A stretch of 64,000 nt of DNA from Gnetum montanum (lineage: Eukaryota > Streptophyta > Gnetopsida > Gnetales > Gnetaceae), in assembly GCA_015680685.1 (NCBI GenBank), contig MNCI01035767.1:521919-585918 (forward strand). Direction: 5' to 3'. The position numbers and the translations under genes were made by a program. The notes under the pieces are model-generated. The model made no database searches. It saw nothing but the letters and a program-made list of their open reading frames with translations, and had not been told where the DNA came from. Shown piece after piece: positions 1 to 12,081 of the stretch (positions are counted from its first letter, which is position 1; every line of letters starts with the position of its first letter).

Positions 1-1800
1 ATGATAGGAAGACAAATAACATCATTTTATGGTGTGGTTCTCATCATTCAAAACAAAAATAAAAACAATGGGAATTACAAGCACACCCATTGGACACATA
101 AAAGGTCTACAAGCATTGGTTATAGGACTTGAATGATATGCACCTATGCCTAATAGTCCCTTATAACTAAGGCCCTCTCTCTCACTTCCTACTTCTTCTT
201 TCTTCTCTTTGTGGAATCGTGGTTTTTTTATGGAAGCACTCCTATGTCTTGAGTGGACAGATCAATCTTAGAGTGGCAATGCAAAGTCATAGAAAGTGGA
301 TGGTTTTGGTCTAGATTGAAGATGAAACTTCTTGAGTCATTTTAACCACAAATTCCATAAGGGACTTCTTATGACCTCAATTTCAAAATTTATTCCACCT
401 TCTCTATCATCCATCCATGCTACCATTACTCACCTAACTTCTAGGTTTTATGTTATGTTCTATGTCTTAGTTTGATGTGTTGGGATTCTTGAGTGGATTC
501 TTTCGAGTTGGTCCTTAACTTATCATTATCATTAAATTGACTATGGCACCCATGGACTCCTTAGTTGAGGTTATGCAATGGAAAAAATGGCATGAGCCTA
601 CTATGCGGAGGATGCACTTGCATAGCCCTTGGCTTGATTAGTTAAGGTTCCTTACCTTTGACATCACTACAATCCTATATTTCATATTTTCCATTGCATA
701 AACTACTTAGTACTCCTTAATCTTTCATTGCATTCATCCATTAAATAAAATTTTCTACATTTTTTCAAATTTTTGAACTTCAATTCCCTCTTCTCATGAT
801 TTCATACTATTCTTGATCTTCTAAGCTTTCATTTGATCCCAATTTAATCAAAATATTCCTTGTATTTTGAAAGTTTGACCAAAGTCAATGGAAGTAAATG
901 GTGGTCAATAGCTGCATCGATAAGGCCTTGTTGACATAGCCAACCATGTTGATGAGGTCCCATCAATGAGGCCTCATCAATGTAGTGCAAAAATACTATA
1001 TATACTACTAGACACTTTGGGATTTTTTTCAATTTTCTCATAGCACATGGGGAATTTTTGCAATTTTTTAGAGCTCAAAACCTTCCAGAGACCATGATTT
1101 TCAAATCATATTGAAATCACTTCATTTTTCAATCCTACACTTATTGGAGGTAAGATCTTTATCGTGGAGGCAACAAACCAAAGGTTTCTAATGAAATTTT
1201 GAAAAAAAAAATTTCTAACTCCCCCAAGGGTTAGTAACCTTAACAACATAAAAATATCAACTCTTTTGATAGTTGATCCTTCCAACAACCTCCAAGATGA
1301 ATTATTCATAATAGCACATAAAATAAATAATAATCGAGTTTATTAAATTAGGCATAATCATAGCTTAACCAAGTGTAACTATCCTCAAGAGTTAAGATAC
1401 CCCAATTGTTTTAAGGTTACACAATGATTGCTAAGTCATGGTCTTATTGTGATTACAAATGACACCCAAAAAAAGCATCCACAAGAAGGAGAACCCTCAA
1501 AACCATGGGAGAGGAAAACTAAAGCTAGAAAGGGCTAGTAGAAATAAGGCTAAGAACTACCAAACATTAGAAGTGGAATCTATTTGATAGATTCTAGAGG
1601 AAAAAGTGCCTACCGAACAATCCCAATGAGGAGAAGCACTTGGACTCATGCCAAGGCTTAAGATCACTCTAACTTAAGCTTGCCTAGATATCATCAAGTC
1701 CTGAAAAATCCAAAGATCAATTCTTCAAGAGACATACTTCAAGATATTTTTTGGAGAAAGCTCTAGATGATGTCAAGACACAATTGCAAGCCTCTCCCAT
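1..1800. other. AT-rich flank without recognisable gene
   Basis: I find no convincing gene, RNA or repeat here. All open frames are short, lack recognisable motifs and show no consistent frame. The base composition resembles the AT-rich sequence at 4,446-6,600. It may be old, strongly decayed transposon DNA left of element 0, but nothing in it proves this. Confidence 0.4.
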
Positions 1801-4070
1801 GTGGCCAGCCATCACATCCAGTGGAGAGTGGTACATGGGAGAGACCTATCTCTTCTAGAATATTTAAAGGCCAAGGTCCATTGCCAAGATCAAGGACATT
1901 CAAGTATCCTACTCAGAAAAAGCTATTGCATAAGCACTAGGGTTGCCAAACATTGGAACAAAATTGGTAGAGATATCAACAAAAGGCAATCCTAAGGCCA
2001 AAAGGAAATGGACCCAGTGATGCTATGGGGTGGAACATAAGGAGTATGGTGCACTCACACTAGTAGAGTAGAATTATTTCAAGATTGTGACTTGTCACCT
2101 CAATCCAATGATGAGGCCAAGCAAGGTGATTGCTTTTTCTAATCGAGCATGCATCACTCTAAGTGAAAAATTTTCCATTAACCTTCCATAGATTATCTAT
2201 TTGGAGATCGAGAAGTGACTCAAGGAGAATGAACATGGAAGGAACACCATGTCCTTTCCATGCCTCATTAGAAAACTTTGCAAACGGGTAGGCATTGTTC
2301 GCTATTCTAATGATACTCTTAGGCATGCCCCCTTGGCCTTGTGGGCAAAAATCATGAAAGATAATATGCCAATAGTCACTAAAGAAGAGGAGCTACCACC
2401 ACCACCACCCATTCAAGAGACAACACTGGAGGCCTATGTAGTCATTAAGTGTCTGCATCAAATCCAAGAATAGCTCTTAAGCGAACAAGAGAAACAAGCA
2501 GAAATGAGTGGGGAAGATCCATCTATGTATCAGCCACTAATGGGTTACCTTAATGAGATGACCTAAAATGTTAGTGAAATGGAGAGGGGTGGTTCCATTT
2601 TCTCTGCTCAAAGAATGTAGTTGCCTTTGAGGTTAGATCCTAATGCTTGAGAGGTGATGGTGTCACTAGCAACACACCATTTATTTCTAGAAATCTCTAG
2701 GGATGTTGCCACTTTCTCTATGTGGTTGGAGGAAGACTGTCTTGGTGATGTAGCATCAAGGGTAGGAGAAAACAATAGAAGTGGTAGCTGACTATGTAGC
2801 AGAAGCATTAAATGCATCCATGGCATTTATACCAGACATATATACACTTCAATATGTGCAGAAGTTTGTAGGCATGGTTAGTAGGAAATTGAATGCAGCC
2901 TAACATGAACAATTGTTAGAATGACTAGTAGGAACTGAGTAACCAACTCTGGACATCTTTGATCACCTAGAGAACATCACCACAACCTAATCCAAACTAT
3001 GGAATGTAAGAGGTAGATGCATCATTTTGAAAGGGCAACTAGAAATGGCCCAAGAGCAAAATCAATGCTTGGCCTTAGAGGTTACTAAACATTTTTCCCA
3101 ACTTGCAAAACAAGCAATCCTCAGCTTAGTAGTAACAAGAGATAAAGCTATCAAATATCTTTAAGAATGATTTCAAAAGGCTAAAGAGGAAGCAATAATG
3201 AATATCTTCAAATAGTCCATGGCAGAAGCTGAAATACACTTAATCAAAAAGGACTTGAATCTGATGCACCAAGAGAATGAAGCATTGACCATGCAAAATC
3301 ATCATTTATGAAATGTTTCTACTTAGAGATATTGAATGCAAGAATTCATTCATAAACAACAAGAGCAGCTTTTCCAAGTCAACACTAAATTGAGGAAATT
3401 GGTTGTGGAGAACTGCAATCTATCAATGGAGGAGGTACACACCTTGTGACAAAATTCTACCATCGAGATCATCACCTAGAAGAATGAAGCCCTCAAATTT
3501 GAGAAAGTAAAGAATCACTACAGGGACCAGGTTGACTTGAAAAAAGAAGTAAATGAAAAAAAATCTAGATGGCAAAGGTAAAAATACATGAAGCCCTCCA
3601 GCAACTCTAGCAAGGCAGAGAGATGTGGCAGTCCATCCTTGATGGGATTGATGCATACAACAAAGTGGAGATCTTCTTGAAGGAGTTGCAAATCAAGGAG
3701 ATGACAAAGTATATGGAGTTGGCTAATCTCTATTGCATAATCCTGGAAATGCTAATAGTTAGATGACCACAATTAGAATTGGAAAAGTAAGTAGCTAGGT
3801 CGTATCTGCTATACAAGGCTAAGTTCAAGCACCAAAAAGACACCAAGAAAAAGCTTGAGACTGCTAACGCTGAACTTGAAGTTTTCAAAGGGAAATTTAG
3901 AAATTAATGATCTATCACTGAGAACCTAGCCAAATGGATGAATGAACACCAAGAGCTAAAGGACATAGTTAGGGTGTTTGACATTGAACATAAATAGTTT
4001 GTTGCCTAGTTTGTCAATGCTGAGGAGTTGTTTCCAGCAATCCCGGGTCCTTAGCATTTGGAGTTATGGT
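1801..4070 (+). pseudogene. Decayed coiled-coil ORF of unknown family
   Basis: A plus-strand reading can be followed through many stops. The segment at 2,249-2,473 reads FPCLIRKLCKRVGI followed by an acidic stretch and a run of six prolines; this resembles the end of plant transposon-associated domains. From about 2,900 to 4,050 the translation is rich in E, K, L and Q with heptad-like spacing (for example KDTKKKLETANAELEVFKGKF near 3,838-3,900), which suggests a long coiled coil. There are stops every few dozen codons, so it is dead. It lies just upstream of exon 1 of the element 0 antisense gene, on the same strand. It may be the coiled-coil end of a similar captured gene from another element. 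I do not recognise the family. Confidence 0.35.
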
Positions 4071-4117
4071 GCACTAAATTAGCAACTAATGTTTCAATGT
4101 GTGCGTTAAGGTTTAGA

Positions 4118-4133
4118 TGTGGTTTATATGGTT
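4118..4133 (+). promoter_or_regulatory. Possible TATA element of element 0 antisense gene
   Basis: The stretch GGTTTATATGG lies about 190 bp upstream of the ATG at 4,318. The corresponding distance from TATA box to start codon is about 195 bp in element 2 and 262 bp in element 3. The match is weaker than in those copies and rests mainly on position. Confidence 0.25.
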
Positions 4134-4317
4134 GAATTTTGAAGGTTTTCAATCATAATTATCATTCTTGCAAACTACGCATTAGAGGAGAGCTCTAGCA
4201 AAGATTCTTATAGTAGAAGCAACCAATTTTCAATGTGGAAGCCTTCTATCCTTCTCATAGCCAGCATAGAACTCTCATTTTCTTCTAATCTCAATTATCC
4301 CTAGTGTTAAGCCTACC

Positions 4318-4445
4318 ATGGCATCTAAGAAGCAAGGGAGAAAGAGATGGAACCCAACAATTCATAAGATTGATGAGCATTCTAAGGAGCTATCAGAGGT
4401 TTCTAGGCCTATCTCTATTTAGGCTTCATTTGTCATCATTATGAG
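4318..4445 (+). pseudogene. Element 0 antisense gene, exon 1
   Basis: This is an ATG-started segment whose translation contains QGRK, a run of acidic and leucine residues and a final RPISI before a GTAGG donor at 4,446. Exon 1 of the antisense gene in elements 2 and 3 has the same layout (MGKGK, QGRK, acidic middle, RPRIS, then GTAGG). The exon is 128 nt here and 131 nt in both other copies, so the phase is kept. One in-frame TAG follows the RPISI segment. If the assignment is right, intron 1 of this copy runs to about 13,375 and holds the LINE fragment and the caulimovirid. No reading of element 0 polymerase is visible to the left, where it would be expected. Confidence 0.5.
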
Positions 4446-6600
4446 GTAGGTAGTTCCATCTATTTTTGTTCTTGTTTGAAGTTATTTTCTATGGTTTTTT
4501 GCATTTTTCTTGCAACATGTGGGGTCATTTTTCTTAGATCTACTTTTTTTTTTGAGAGAGAATGTTCGGGATTGTATTACTGAAAGTATGGTACACGAGT
4601 ATACAAGTACAAGCAGGGGGGGGGGGACCATGGGTGCCCCACCCCGAAGGGGGGGGGAACCCCGGAAACCCACAAAATATCAAACTCGGAGGACAGCGAG
4701 CTGAGCCACCAAACCACAGAACCGTACAGACCTCAAACCTCGAAACCCCCCCCCCCCCTTGATAGAGGGGGTAAAACAAAATTCTATCAAAATCTCACCT
4801 TTTATTTTGGCTGTTTCCACATGGATCCATGGTTGTTTCATTGTTTTTGCCTTAATAGATTTGATTTTTAAAATCAACCCTTTTGTTTTTGTGCTTTTTT
4901 CCCAAACTTTTGGGGTATGGCCATCTTTCAAATCTAGGCCAAAGTATTCATCAAAGTTAAATTTCAACAAAATCCTACCCCATTATTCTGGTGCACTTTC
5001 TAATGGGTATCGATCATTTTGGCTATGTTTTTATGGCTATGCTAAGTTGGGTTTTAACTTTCTAGCTTTTTATATGGAAAAAGCAAGTAAAGTTATGTAT
5101 TTTTTTTACAAAAATAGTTTCTATTTTTATAATTTTATAATATGGATTCATAGCTCTTTTTCTAAGCTCTCTAATGGATGTTTTCTCATGCAATTTGTAT
5201 ATATAACAATGGAGTTATGGCTACTTTCCTAAGGTCATGTAGTTAGGTTTTTGATGCTATTTTTAAAATTTTCATGTAAGTTCATGAATTTGTTCTAAGC
5301 AAACAGTAGGGGTTTTGATTATTCTTTGGTGATGGATGAGTAGGGCTTGGATTTAGCTTTCTAATAGAGGTGAAATCACTTCAATTGGATTTAAAACAAA
5401 ATTTTAACGAATTTTTTATCAAGCCTATGTTGAAAGGAGGTTTATGACATTTTCAAAATTTTTGTCAACATTGGTGAATTTTTTCAATAAAAAACAATGA
5501 TTTTGCATTTTCTTTATGCATCAGTGTGTATGACTTGATTTCAGATTTTAAATGGTGGTGGAATTACTCCATTTGGAGCCCAAATTATTTTTTGGTGAAC
5601 TTTTTCCTAACCTTGCATAAAAAGGGAATTCATGGTGATGAATACAGTTATTCTATTGATTTTTCTATATTCCATGTAAAAATGGTTGCAAAGGTTATGG
5701 CTGCAAAGTTGGTGATTTCAAGGTTTTTTTCATGGTTGAATCATTGAAATTAGAGCTTTCATGATTTTTTTATGAATATTTGGGTATTGCTATGTAAATA
5801 AGGAAAAATTGCAGTCGCAACACATTACCCCTTTGGGGATGGAAGTGATTGATATGTGTAGTTTTTCATGTAAACTCATGTGAAATTTATGCTTTAAATA
5901 TGGCTTCACTAGTTTTTTTTAAAATTACTATGGCTATATGATTTTTAAAATTTTTAATGCTTTTTAAAGTTTTAATGCTTTTTTTTAAATTCATGCATGC
6001 ATATTCTAAATTTATGCATTGTTTAGATGCTTTTTTTGCTTTTTTTTTTTCTAAATTTATGCATAATTTAGACTAAGGCCTAATTTTGGCTATATGATTT
6101 TGGTTATGAAGTAAAAGGCTATAAAAGATGATAATAATGTTTTTATGAAATTTCTTAAGCTAACTTAGATAAACATCTTAGAGCTTTTTACATAGGCTAA
6201 TTTCACCTCCAACTAGATGTTTTTTTTTTGAATTTGCCAAGTATTTTCATAATGTAAACCTATGCAAGGTTGTAATAATGTTTTTTCATAGAATTGCTTA
6301 AGCTAATTTAGACAAACACCGTAGAGATTTTTATAGAGGCTAATTTCACCTCCAACTTGATGTTTTTCTCTAAATTTGCTAAGTAATGCCAGATGGTCAT
6401 AATATTTTTGTTTTTCTTTATGTAAGGTTTACTTGAAACCCATCCTCATCATTATGGAGTTGGGGGTGTATCTTGTGCTATATTGGTTTTCTCTACCCAG
6501 GTTCCTCACTCCCTTTCATGACTTAATAGTTTCTCATGTTTTACATAGCATGTTGCACCAAAACCAAGATCAAATATTTATTTACACTTCTATACAAGTT
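4446..6600. other. AT-rich, T-rich non-coding sequence (probable intron 1 of element 0 antisense gene)
   Basis: Long T-rich stretches, many TTTTT runs and no sustained reading frame. The open frame at 4,759-5,232 has low-complexity F/Y/L-rich composition and no recognisable domain, so I do not call it a gene. Unlike intron 1 in elements 2 and 3, this stretch lacks the GCGTATACGC motif array. Confidence 0.4.
4544..4760 (-). mobile_element. 3' end fragment of a LINE-type retrotransposon
   Basis: Read on the minus strand, a C/G-homopolymer-rich UTR ends in a short segment containing AATACAATCC and CATTCTCTCTC and then ten A residues (T run 4,544-4,553). That order, GC-rich untranslated end then poly(A), is typical of 5'-truncated plant L1 copies. 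No target site duplication could be found and no coding part is present, so the family is not established. Confidence 0.4.
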
Positions 6601-6612
6601 CATACAATAAAG

Positions 6613-6802
6613 AAAGGAATGCTTTAGAGGCATGCTATGTGGCACTATAGATTTCTCTTGCTTTCATTAGCACAAGGAATGCTTTGAAGGCACATAATGT
6701 AGCACTTTAGATGTCTCTTGTGCTTTGTACAGACATACACATAGTGTAAGCAATGCTTTGAATGTGCGATACACTACAATTTAGATCCCTCTTACTCTTT
6801 TT
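6613..6802. repeat. Three degenerate ~60-75 bp tandem units
   Basis: Units begin with AAGGAATGCTTT or AAGCAATGCTTT at about 6,613, 6,674 and 6,748, and each includes a similar TTTAGAT.TCTCTT stretch. They lie just beyond the 3' end of the caulimovirid coding sequence. They could belong to its non-coding region or to the host locus. Confidence 0.55.
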
Positions 6803-6988
6803 CAAAAAACCTATGATCTACTCACACTCACACACTTTCACTCTATTTTTCAATGATTTCTTATGGCAAATGGACTATTTATAGGGAGAGAACATCACCT
6901 TACAAAGAGATAAGGATGGACTTAATGGCAAACATATAGATATGGAAAATATGTATAGGTTGGCTGAAGAGACATAAAGAAAGCATCT
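6803..6988. other. Non-coding spacer downstream of caulimovirid ORF
   Basis: AT-rich sequence with a TATTTATAGGGAGAG stretch near 6,877 on the plus strand. It could be a TATA element, but nothing downstream supports a transcript from it. Confidence 0.25.
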
Positions 6989-7954
6989 TTAGTCATCATG
7001 TGTAGGCATGCTCGATGAAGAATCACTTTCTCTTGGAGTAGTCATTTCCTCCTCCTCACATCCCTCTTTTGATGTGTCATTAGTGTAATCTGGACTGGTT
7101 CCTACAAGAAAAAGAGTCTTTTTGTGACCACCTTGCATTTGGAATGACCAAAGTCTAGAGTCCAGGTTATAAAGTTTAAGAGATAATGGGACACGTTGGT
7201 TATTTGAACAGTGGGTAATGATGTCATGTGAGTTATTAGTGTACACATCTTGGTAAAAATCTTGTCCCCACATATTGTCCCAATCCATTCTTTTTGAGAT
7301 GAATGTGACAAGATAATAGACAAGAGTCCATTTGAAATGACTAGCAGACCAATTACAAGATTCTGGATGTGCATAATAAAGAAGGTCACCATGATAAGAT
7401 GTCAGATGATGATAGTGGTGCCTTGGATACCCTTCAAGTACATGGCTAGGAGTATGACCAAACCTTGCCCACCAATTCCAAAACTTAGCATTATCCTTAG
7501 AAGGATATGGTGAAGGATTTATATCAATTTTATACATATGAAAGATGTTAGGTTTATGGAGAGGCCAATTAAGAATATCATGGGGTTCATCATTATATAG
7601 ATTATCAAAAAGTTCAAGTTCAACATAGGTCATCAAATTGCAATGAATAGGGAATTGTCCATCTATTTCAAGTTCTTCATGGGTGTTGTGGTAGTTCATT
7701 TGTGTAGGATTAAATTTTCTAGATGCATATCGACAAATATGAACAACTCCATCTAATTCTTCTTTCAAAGATGCTCCCAAAGATTCATATGAAGCATCTA
7801 TTTCAATAATCAATTTTTCATTAGTAGGTAATCTCAATTTTGAAAGTGTCTTACATTGTTCTTTTATTCTTTGAACTACATGAGTATGTTGATGTGTCCA
7901 AGGACCTAATCCTTGCTTGAGTTGTTCATTGAGAATCTTTCTATCTTTTCCCAA
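6989..7954 (-). pseudogene. Caulimovirid RNase H with C-terminal extension
   Basis: This frame is open for 321 codons. Residues about 1-95 continue the end of reverse transcriptase into RNase H: an IEIDASYESLG motif with the first catalytic Asp, then CRYASRKFNPTQMNYHNTHEEL, where the usual YHTTEEELLA motif is recognisable. RNase H then ends early, and about 220 residues follow that are rich in W, H and Y (FWNWWARFG near the middle) and end in an acidic, serine-rich tail. Some caulimovirid polyproteins carry a C-terminal region with WW motifs after RNase H, so the tail may be viral, but I cannot confirm this. The frame is remarkably open given the decay upstream. Confidence 0.55.
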
Positions 7955-8089
7955 GTGTTGATAAAAGCTTGAAAGATAATTTATGTAGCTAAGAAATATT
8001 TGTAATTGGGTTTTATCTTTTATCTCATTTGGAAATGTTTTTATTGATTATAAAATATGATTTTGGAGTTGTATTTTTCCATTTGAAAT

Positions 8090-8900
8090 TTCTAATCCTA
8101 AAAATTGAACTTGTGATTGTGCGATAGTCATTTTTTTCTCTGAGGGAGAGAGAACTAAGCCATTTTGATCAATAAGTTAATAAAATTTTTCCAAATGTTT
8201 TAAATGTTCAGCAACATTTTTACTCATAACTAGAATATCATCAATATAGATAATAATATATGGAAAATTAAAAATTATTTTATCCATAGTTTGTTGGAAT
8301 ATGGATGGAGCAGTTTTTAACCCAAATGGTAAAACTGTCCATTTGTATAATCCTCCTGGGATAATAAAGGCTATCTTCCAATCATCCTTAGGGTGTAGTT
8401 GAATCTACCAAAACCCATATTTTAGATCAAATTTAGAATACACATGACTATTTCATAATCTTTGTATTAAATCATCTTTGCTGGGTATTGGATGTTGTAT
8501 GTCTTTAACAATATCATTCAGTGGTTTCTAGTTTACCACTAGGCATTTCTTTCCTCTAATTAACTCTATCCTTTTATTGATACAAAATGCAACACATGCA
8601 AATTGACTATGACTTGGTTGGGTTAATTTTTTCTATAATAAGGTTTGAATTTCCATGTCACATTCTTTTCTTAAGTTGGGAGCCATTCCAATATGATGTG
8701 CTTTACTTTTCAGTTTTATGTTTTCCTTTAATTCAATTCTACACCAATGTTCTTTTTTGTATTTGAAGGTAGTAGGGTCGTTAGAAGCTACTAATAACAA
8801 CTTTTGCTTTATTTGGTCAAAATCCATTTTATTAGAGGATACTTGTTTGGTTATCCATTCCAACTTTTCTAGTTTATACGTAGTACAGTTTTCAATCTAG
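8090..8900 (-). pseudogene. Caulimovirid reverse transcriptase core
   Basis: Several stops interrupt the frame, but the motifs follow in order: KFDLKYGFW (the catalytic Asp of motif A, near 8,420), LPFGLKTAPSIFQ (near 8,310) and YIDDILV (the YxDD box, about 8,226-8,246). Then comes the thumb segment up to the RNase H frame. FGLKTAPSIFQ and YIDD match viral pararetrovirus polymerases better than the YVDD of the gypsy elements further right. Decay is by substitutions that create TAG and TAA. Confidence 0.7.
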
Positions 8901-8981
8901 ATTTATATTCTAAGGTTATAGGGAAAGGAATATTATTAAGGATAATAGTTTTAGATGTAATACTATATTTTGGGGGGGGGG

Positions 8982-9056
8982 NNNNNNNNNNNNNNNNNNN
9001 NNNNNNNNNNNNNNNNNNNNNNNNNNNNNNNNNNNNNNNNNNNNNNNNNNNNNNNN
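8982..9056. other. Assembly gap (75 N) beside a G homopolymer
   Basis: 75 unknown bases directly follow a run of G residues, so the gap probably reflects failure to sequence a homopolymer. It falls between the protease and reverse transcriptase parts of the caulimovirid. Confidence 0.95.
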
Positions 9057-9287
9057 TTTTAAACATTACTTCTACTAATCTCAAGTTTCTATGGAAAGTT
9101 ATTAGGCCTACTATTTTCTATTGATAGACCCCGAAAAGAAGTCATAGGTAGGTAAAGAAAATTGATAGACATTAATAAACATAATAGTCTATTGAGGAGT
9201 ATAGATAGGAATATATGCTTGTTTTTCTATTGATCTATGTTGAGTATTAAATACTACTACTTTTTTCTCTCCATTTTTCCAATAGAA

Positions 9288-9512
9288 TTATAGAAGTATG
9301 GATTCTCTTGCTAATGAAATTTTAGTGCCACTATCTATTAAAGCATATATAGCATAAGATTTAAATACAGGTAATTTGATATGAAAAGTGTAGATTGGTA
9401 TGGTGGTTTGTACAACATTTCTATTTACTAGTTTGATAGGAGAATTTAACTTTGTTTTCTTTTCATATTGATCACATTGAGCACTTTCTTCTTCTAATTG
9501 TAATTCTTTCAT
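9288..9512 (-). pseudogene. Caulimovirid aspartic protease fragment
   Basis: The translation contains YALIDSGTKISLA, which fits the (I/V)D(S/T)G active-site motif of retroviral-type proteases with DSG at the centre. A basic segment precedes it. The position between the zinc-knuckle region and the reverse transcriptase is as expected. The downstream flap and LG motif are not clear because of the gap. Confidence 0.5.
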
Positions 9513-9572
9513 TTCCTTGGTAGCCCATTCTATGAAAGTCTGTAATTGTTGTATTCTATGAGTTTTCCATAA

Positions 9573-10280
9573 TCACCTCCTTGTTGGATCATTGGAATTG
9601 ATTGAGTATTTTTCTTTTTCTTTGTCAAATTCTACTTCAATTTCTTCTTCTTCTGTCCTAAGAATTTTGTCCAATTGTTCCTCATGATCAGAAGAATTTG
9701 GAGGTTGTGAATCTTCATGAAATAGAATTTTTTCTTTTAAATGTCTTTTATGAAGTTTAATTTCTTCTTTTTTCTCCCTAATTTTTCTTTCTAAAGAAAT
9801 GTGTTTATGGATATTGTCTATTGGTGTTTTCTTTAAATCTTTCTTTAGACTTTCTAATTGATGTTGTAATTCTTGATATAATAGGTCATCTTCTGGATTT
9901 ATGTATCTAGGAGAATATTGGTGTTTAAAATATGGATGACTAGGTGGTCTAAAGGATGAAGAAGATGAAGATCTATAGTTCATATTACAATAAATGTAAT
10001 CAAATTCATTACCATAATCTACTGGATCATAGGGATCTATATCAGAATGATTTGGTATGTTAGGATAATATTCAAGAAACCGGAGTCCTTCAAATTAATA
10101 ATCATCATTAGTTTCTATGATAATATCACTGTGTTCAAACTTATGATGCTTATGTGGCAGCCACTCATAAAATTGTTCATTTAAATTATATTTTTCAATA
10201 AAGGTTACTTTGTTTTGGTGATATTGTTTATGAGGACATTGGTTTGAAAAGTGTGGTCCCTAACATAAATAACATTTAAT
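9573..10280 (-). pseudogene. Caulimovirid nucleocapsid zinc knuckle and charged linker
   Basis: Near 10,230-10,275 the minus strand encodes a C-x2-C-x4-H-x4-C knuckle interrupted by a TAG in the second spacer. Downstream (9,573-9,983) is a 136-codon frame that starts serine-rich and then carries alternating charged residues with predicted coiled-coil character and a very acidic end. This is the usual basic/acidic region between coat protein and protease in caulimovirid polyproteins. Confidence 0.55.
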
Positions 10281-10531
10281 ATCTCTTCAGGGTAATTTTC
10301 TTTGTCTATGCCCAAAAATTCCCCTCAATCTTTTATCTTCTAGTCTAATTTTTTGTGGTTTATGATGCCATTGTTGTTGTCTTCTTGGGTGTCTGTATTT
10401 TTGTTTAGGTCTGATGAAGATCCCTTTTTGTAGCATGATGTTGATGTTTTATAAAACATTTCTTTTGGAAAAATTTCTAGGCATGATGATTTTTCTATTT
10501 TCCAATTAAGTTCATTTACTTGTCTTTGTGC

Positions 10532-10960
10532 CTATTGGTCATAACAAATATCCTTATTTATATTAGTGATAAATTGTTGGATTTCTTTGAAACTCATTTT
10601 AGCTAAAACTAGATTTTGGTGTTTTAATTCTACAAAATATTTGTTACAAAAAGGTTGGGGTAGGAATCCTAATAGATGTTCTTTAGCCGCAACTTCATGT
10701 GTGAGCTTTCCATTGTAATAAAGTTTTTCCATTATATCTAGAAATCTATGAATATCTTGGAGTTTTGTAAGTCTAGCCTTAAAGAATCTATCTCTATACA
10801 AATGTTCTTGATTTTCCTTATCTCCTATAAATTCTTTAACTATAGAATTAATAAATAATGTACTAGGTGCATTTATTAATTTATGTCTTATAGGATTGGG
10901 TATATGATTCCACCATCCTTTTAGAATACCCCTAAATAAATAGGTTGCATTCTAAATGGC
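10532..10960 (-). pseudogene. Caulimovirid coat-protein core fragment
   Basis: Near 10,900-10,920 the minus strand encodes LKGWWNHIPNP, the GWW signature seen in coat-protein regions of plant pararetroviruses. It is followed by YRDRFFKARLTKLQ, a helical segment, and FLPQPFCNKYF. The CCHC knuckle lies about 300 bp downstream, as expected. The open part (10,532-10,801) is 89 codons. Confidence 0.6.
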
Positions 10961-11029
10961 TTAATTAGATGGTTTATTTTCTAGAAAGACTTGGATAGAT
11001 AGATAACTCTATATGGAATCTATTACTTC

Positions 11030-11862
11030 TTACCATTCTTGTATATTTTTATCATCCATAGTAAAGATAGTATTTTTATCTTTTGCCTTTTTGATTTGCA
11101 TAATTGTGTAATCTATAGGATGCTCAATAGGTTGGAAAGCATTTTTGGCTAATAAGAGTTTTTCTTTGGTAGTATAGGAGGCTGTGTCAGAATCAAATGA
11201 TTCTTGGTCACTTACAGGTGGAGTTTTGATGTGTATACCTCCACTAGTGTTGGCCCTAATTTTTAAAATATTGATTTTTTGTTTTCCTTTTCTCTTAGCC
11301 AATTCTTGTTGATCACGTTTAAATTTTTCCACTTGTGTTTTGCTAGCATGAGGTGGAGATCCTTAGATAGGTAAGTCTTGGCTAGATGATCCTAATCTTC
11401 ATTTTGGTGCCCAAAACATTGATACTTGTAGAATATTATCATGTATGATATATAATTTTTTATCATACCTCTCCACATTTTCTTCTATTTGTCCTAGATG
11501 AGTATTTGTCCAATTTTGCATTTGGATAATATCAGCAGGGAGTTGTGTTGTTTTCTTTACTTGGGTACTATAAATTTGTTCTATAGGTGGAGCTAATGGA
11601 TTGTTCATATTGATTTTTAACTTGATTAAGGAGTCACATTCCTGAAATGGTATGTTTCTTCCCTTTTTGTAACCTATTGGTGTGAACAAGATTTATCTAG
11701 ACTTGTATGATCTTCACTAGAGGATGTGAATTCTTGTGAAGAGACTTCCTCCACTTTTGTCTTTCCTTTAGAAGATGATGTTTCTGGTGGTGGTCCTAAT
11801 ATCATTTCTATTGGATAACCTATGTTTAAGTTCTTATAGACTTCTCTTAATCTTTTGATCAT
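11030..11862 (-). pseudogene. Caulimovirid linker between movement and coat domains
   Basis: Three frames follow each other (11,674-11,862, 11,399-11,689, 11,030-11,332). The proteins are charged and rich in S/T/E, without a recognisable domain. The collinear position between the movement-protein and coat-protein segments is the only reason for this assignment. The adjoining open pieces are in different frames or separated by stops. Confidence 0.4.
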
Positions 11863-12081
11863 TTCATTATACTCTTTTATGGTTTTTGGCTTGTATTGAG
11901 AGAAGAAATTTGGAGGTTTAGAGGTTTGTGATATTTCTACAGGCTTTGGTTTACAAAGAACAAGCTCTATAAATAATTTTTTCTTTTGTTTTTTTCTATA
12001 TCTTAAAGGATCTTTCTCAACCTATTGAAAATGTTGGAGTTGTACATGATATCTTCTCTTTCTGGGTTGAGATCTTTTAGG

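Noticed and set aside
4544-4760. Target site duplication for the LINE fragment
   Set aside because: No direct repeat of useful length flanks the poly(A) end and the GC-rich end.
4759-5232. 157-codon open frame on plus
   Set aside because: Low-complexity composition rich in F, Y, L and K in T-rich DNA; no domain, no homologous counterpart among the repeated elements.
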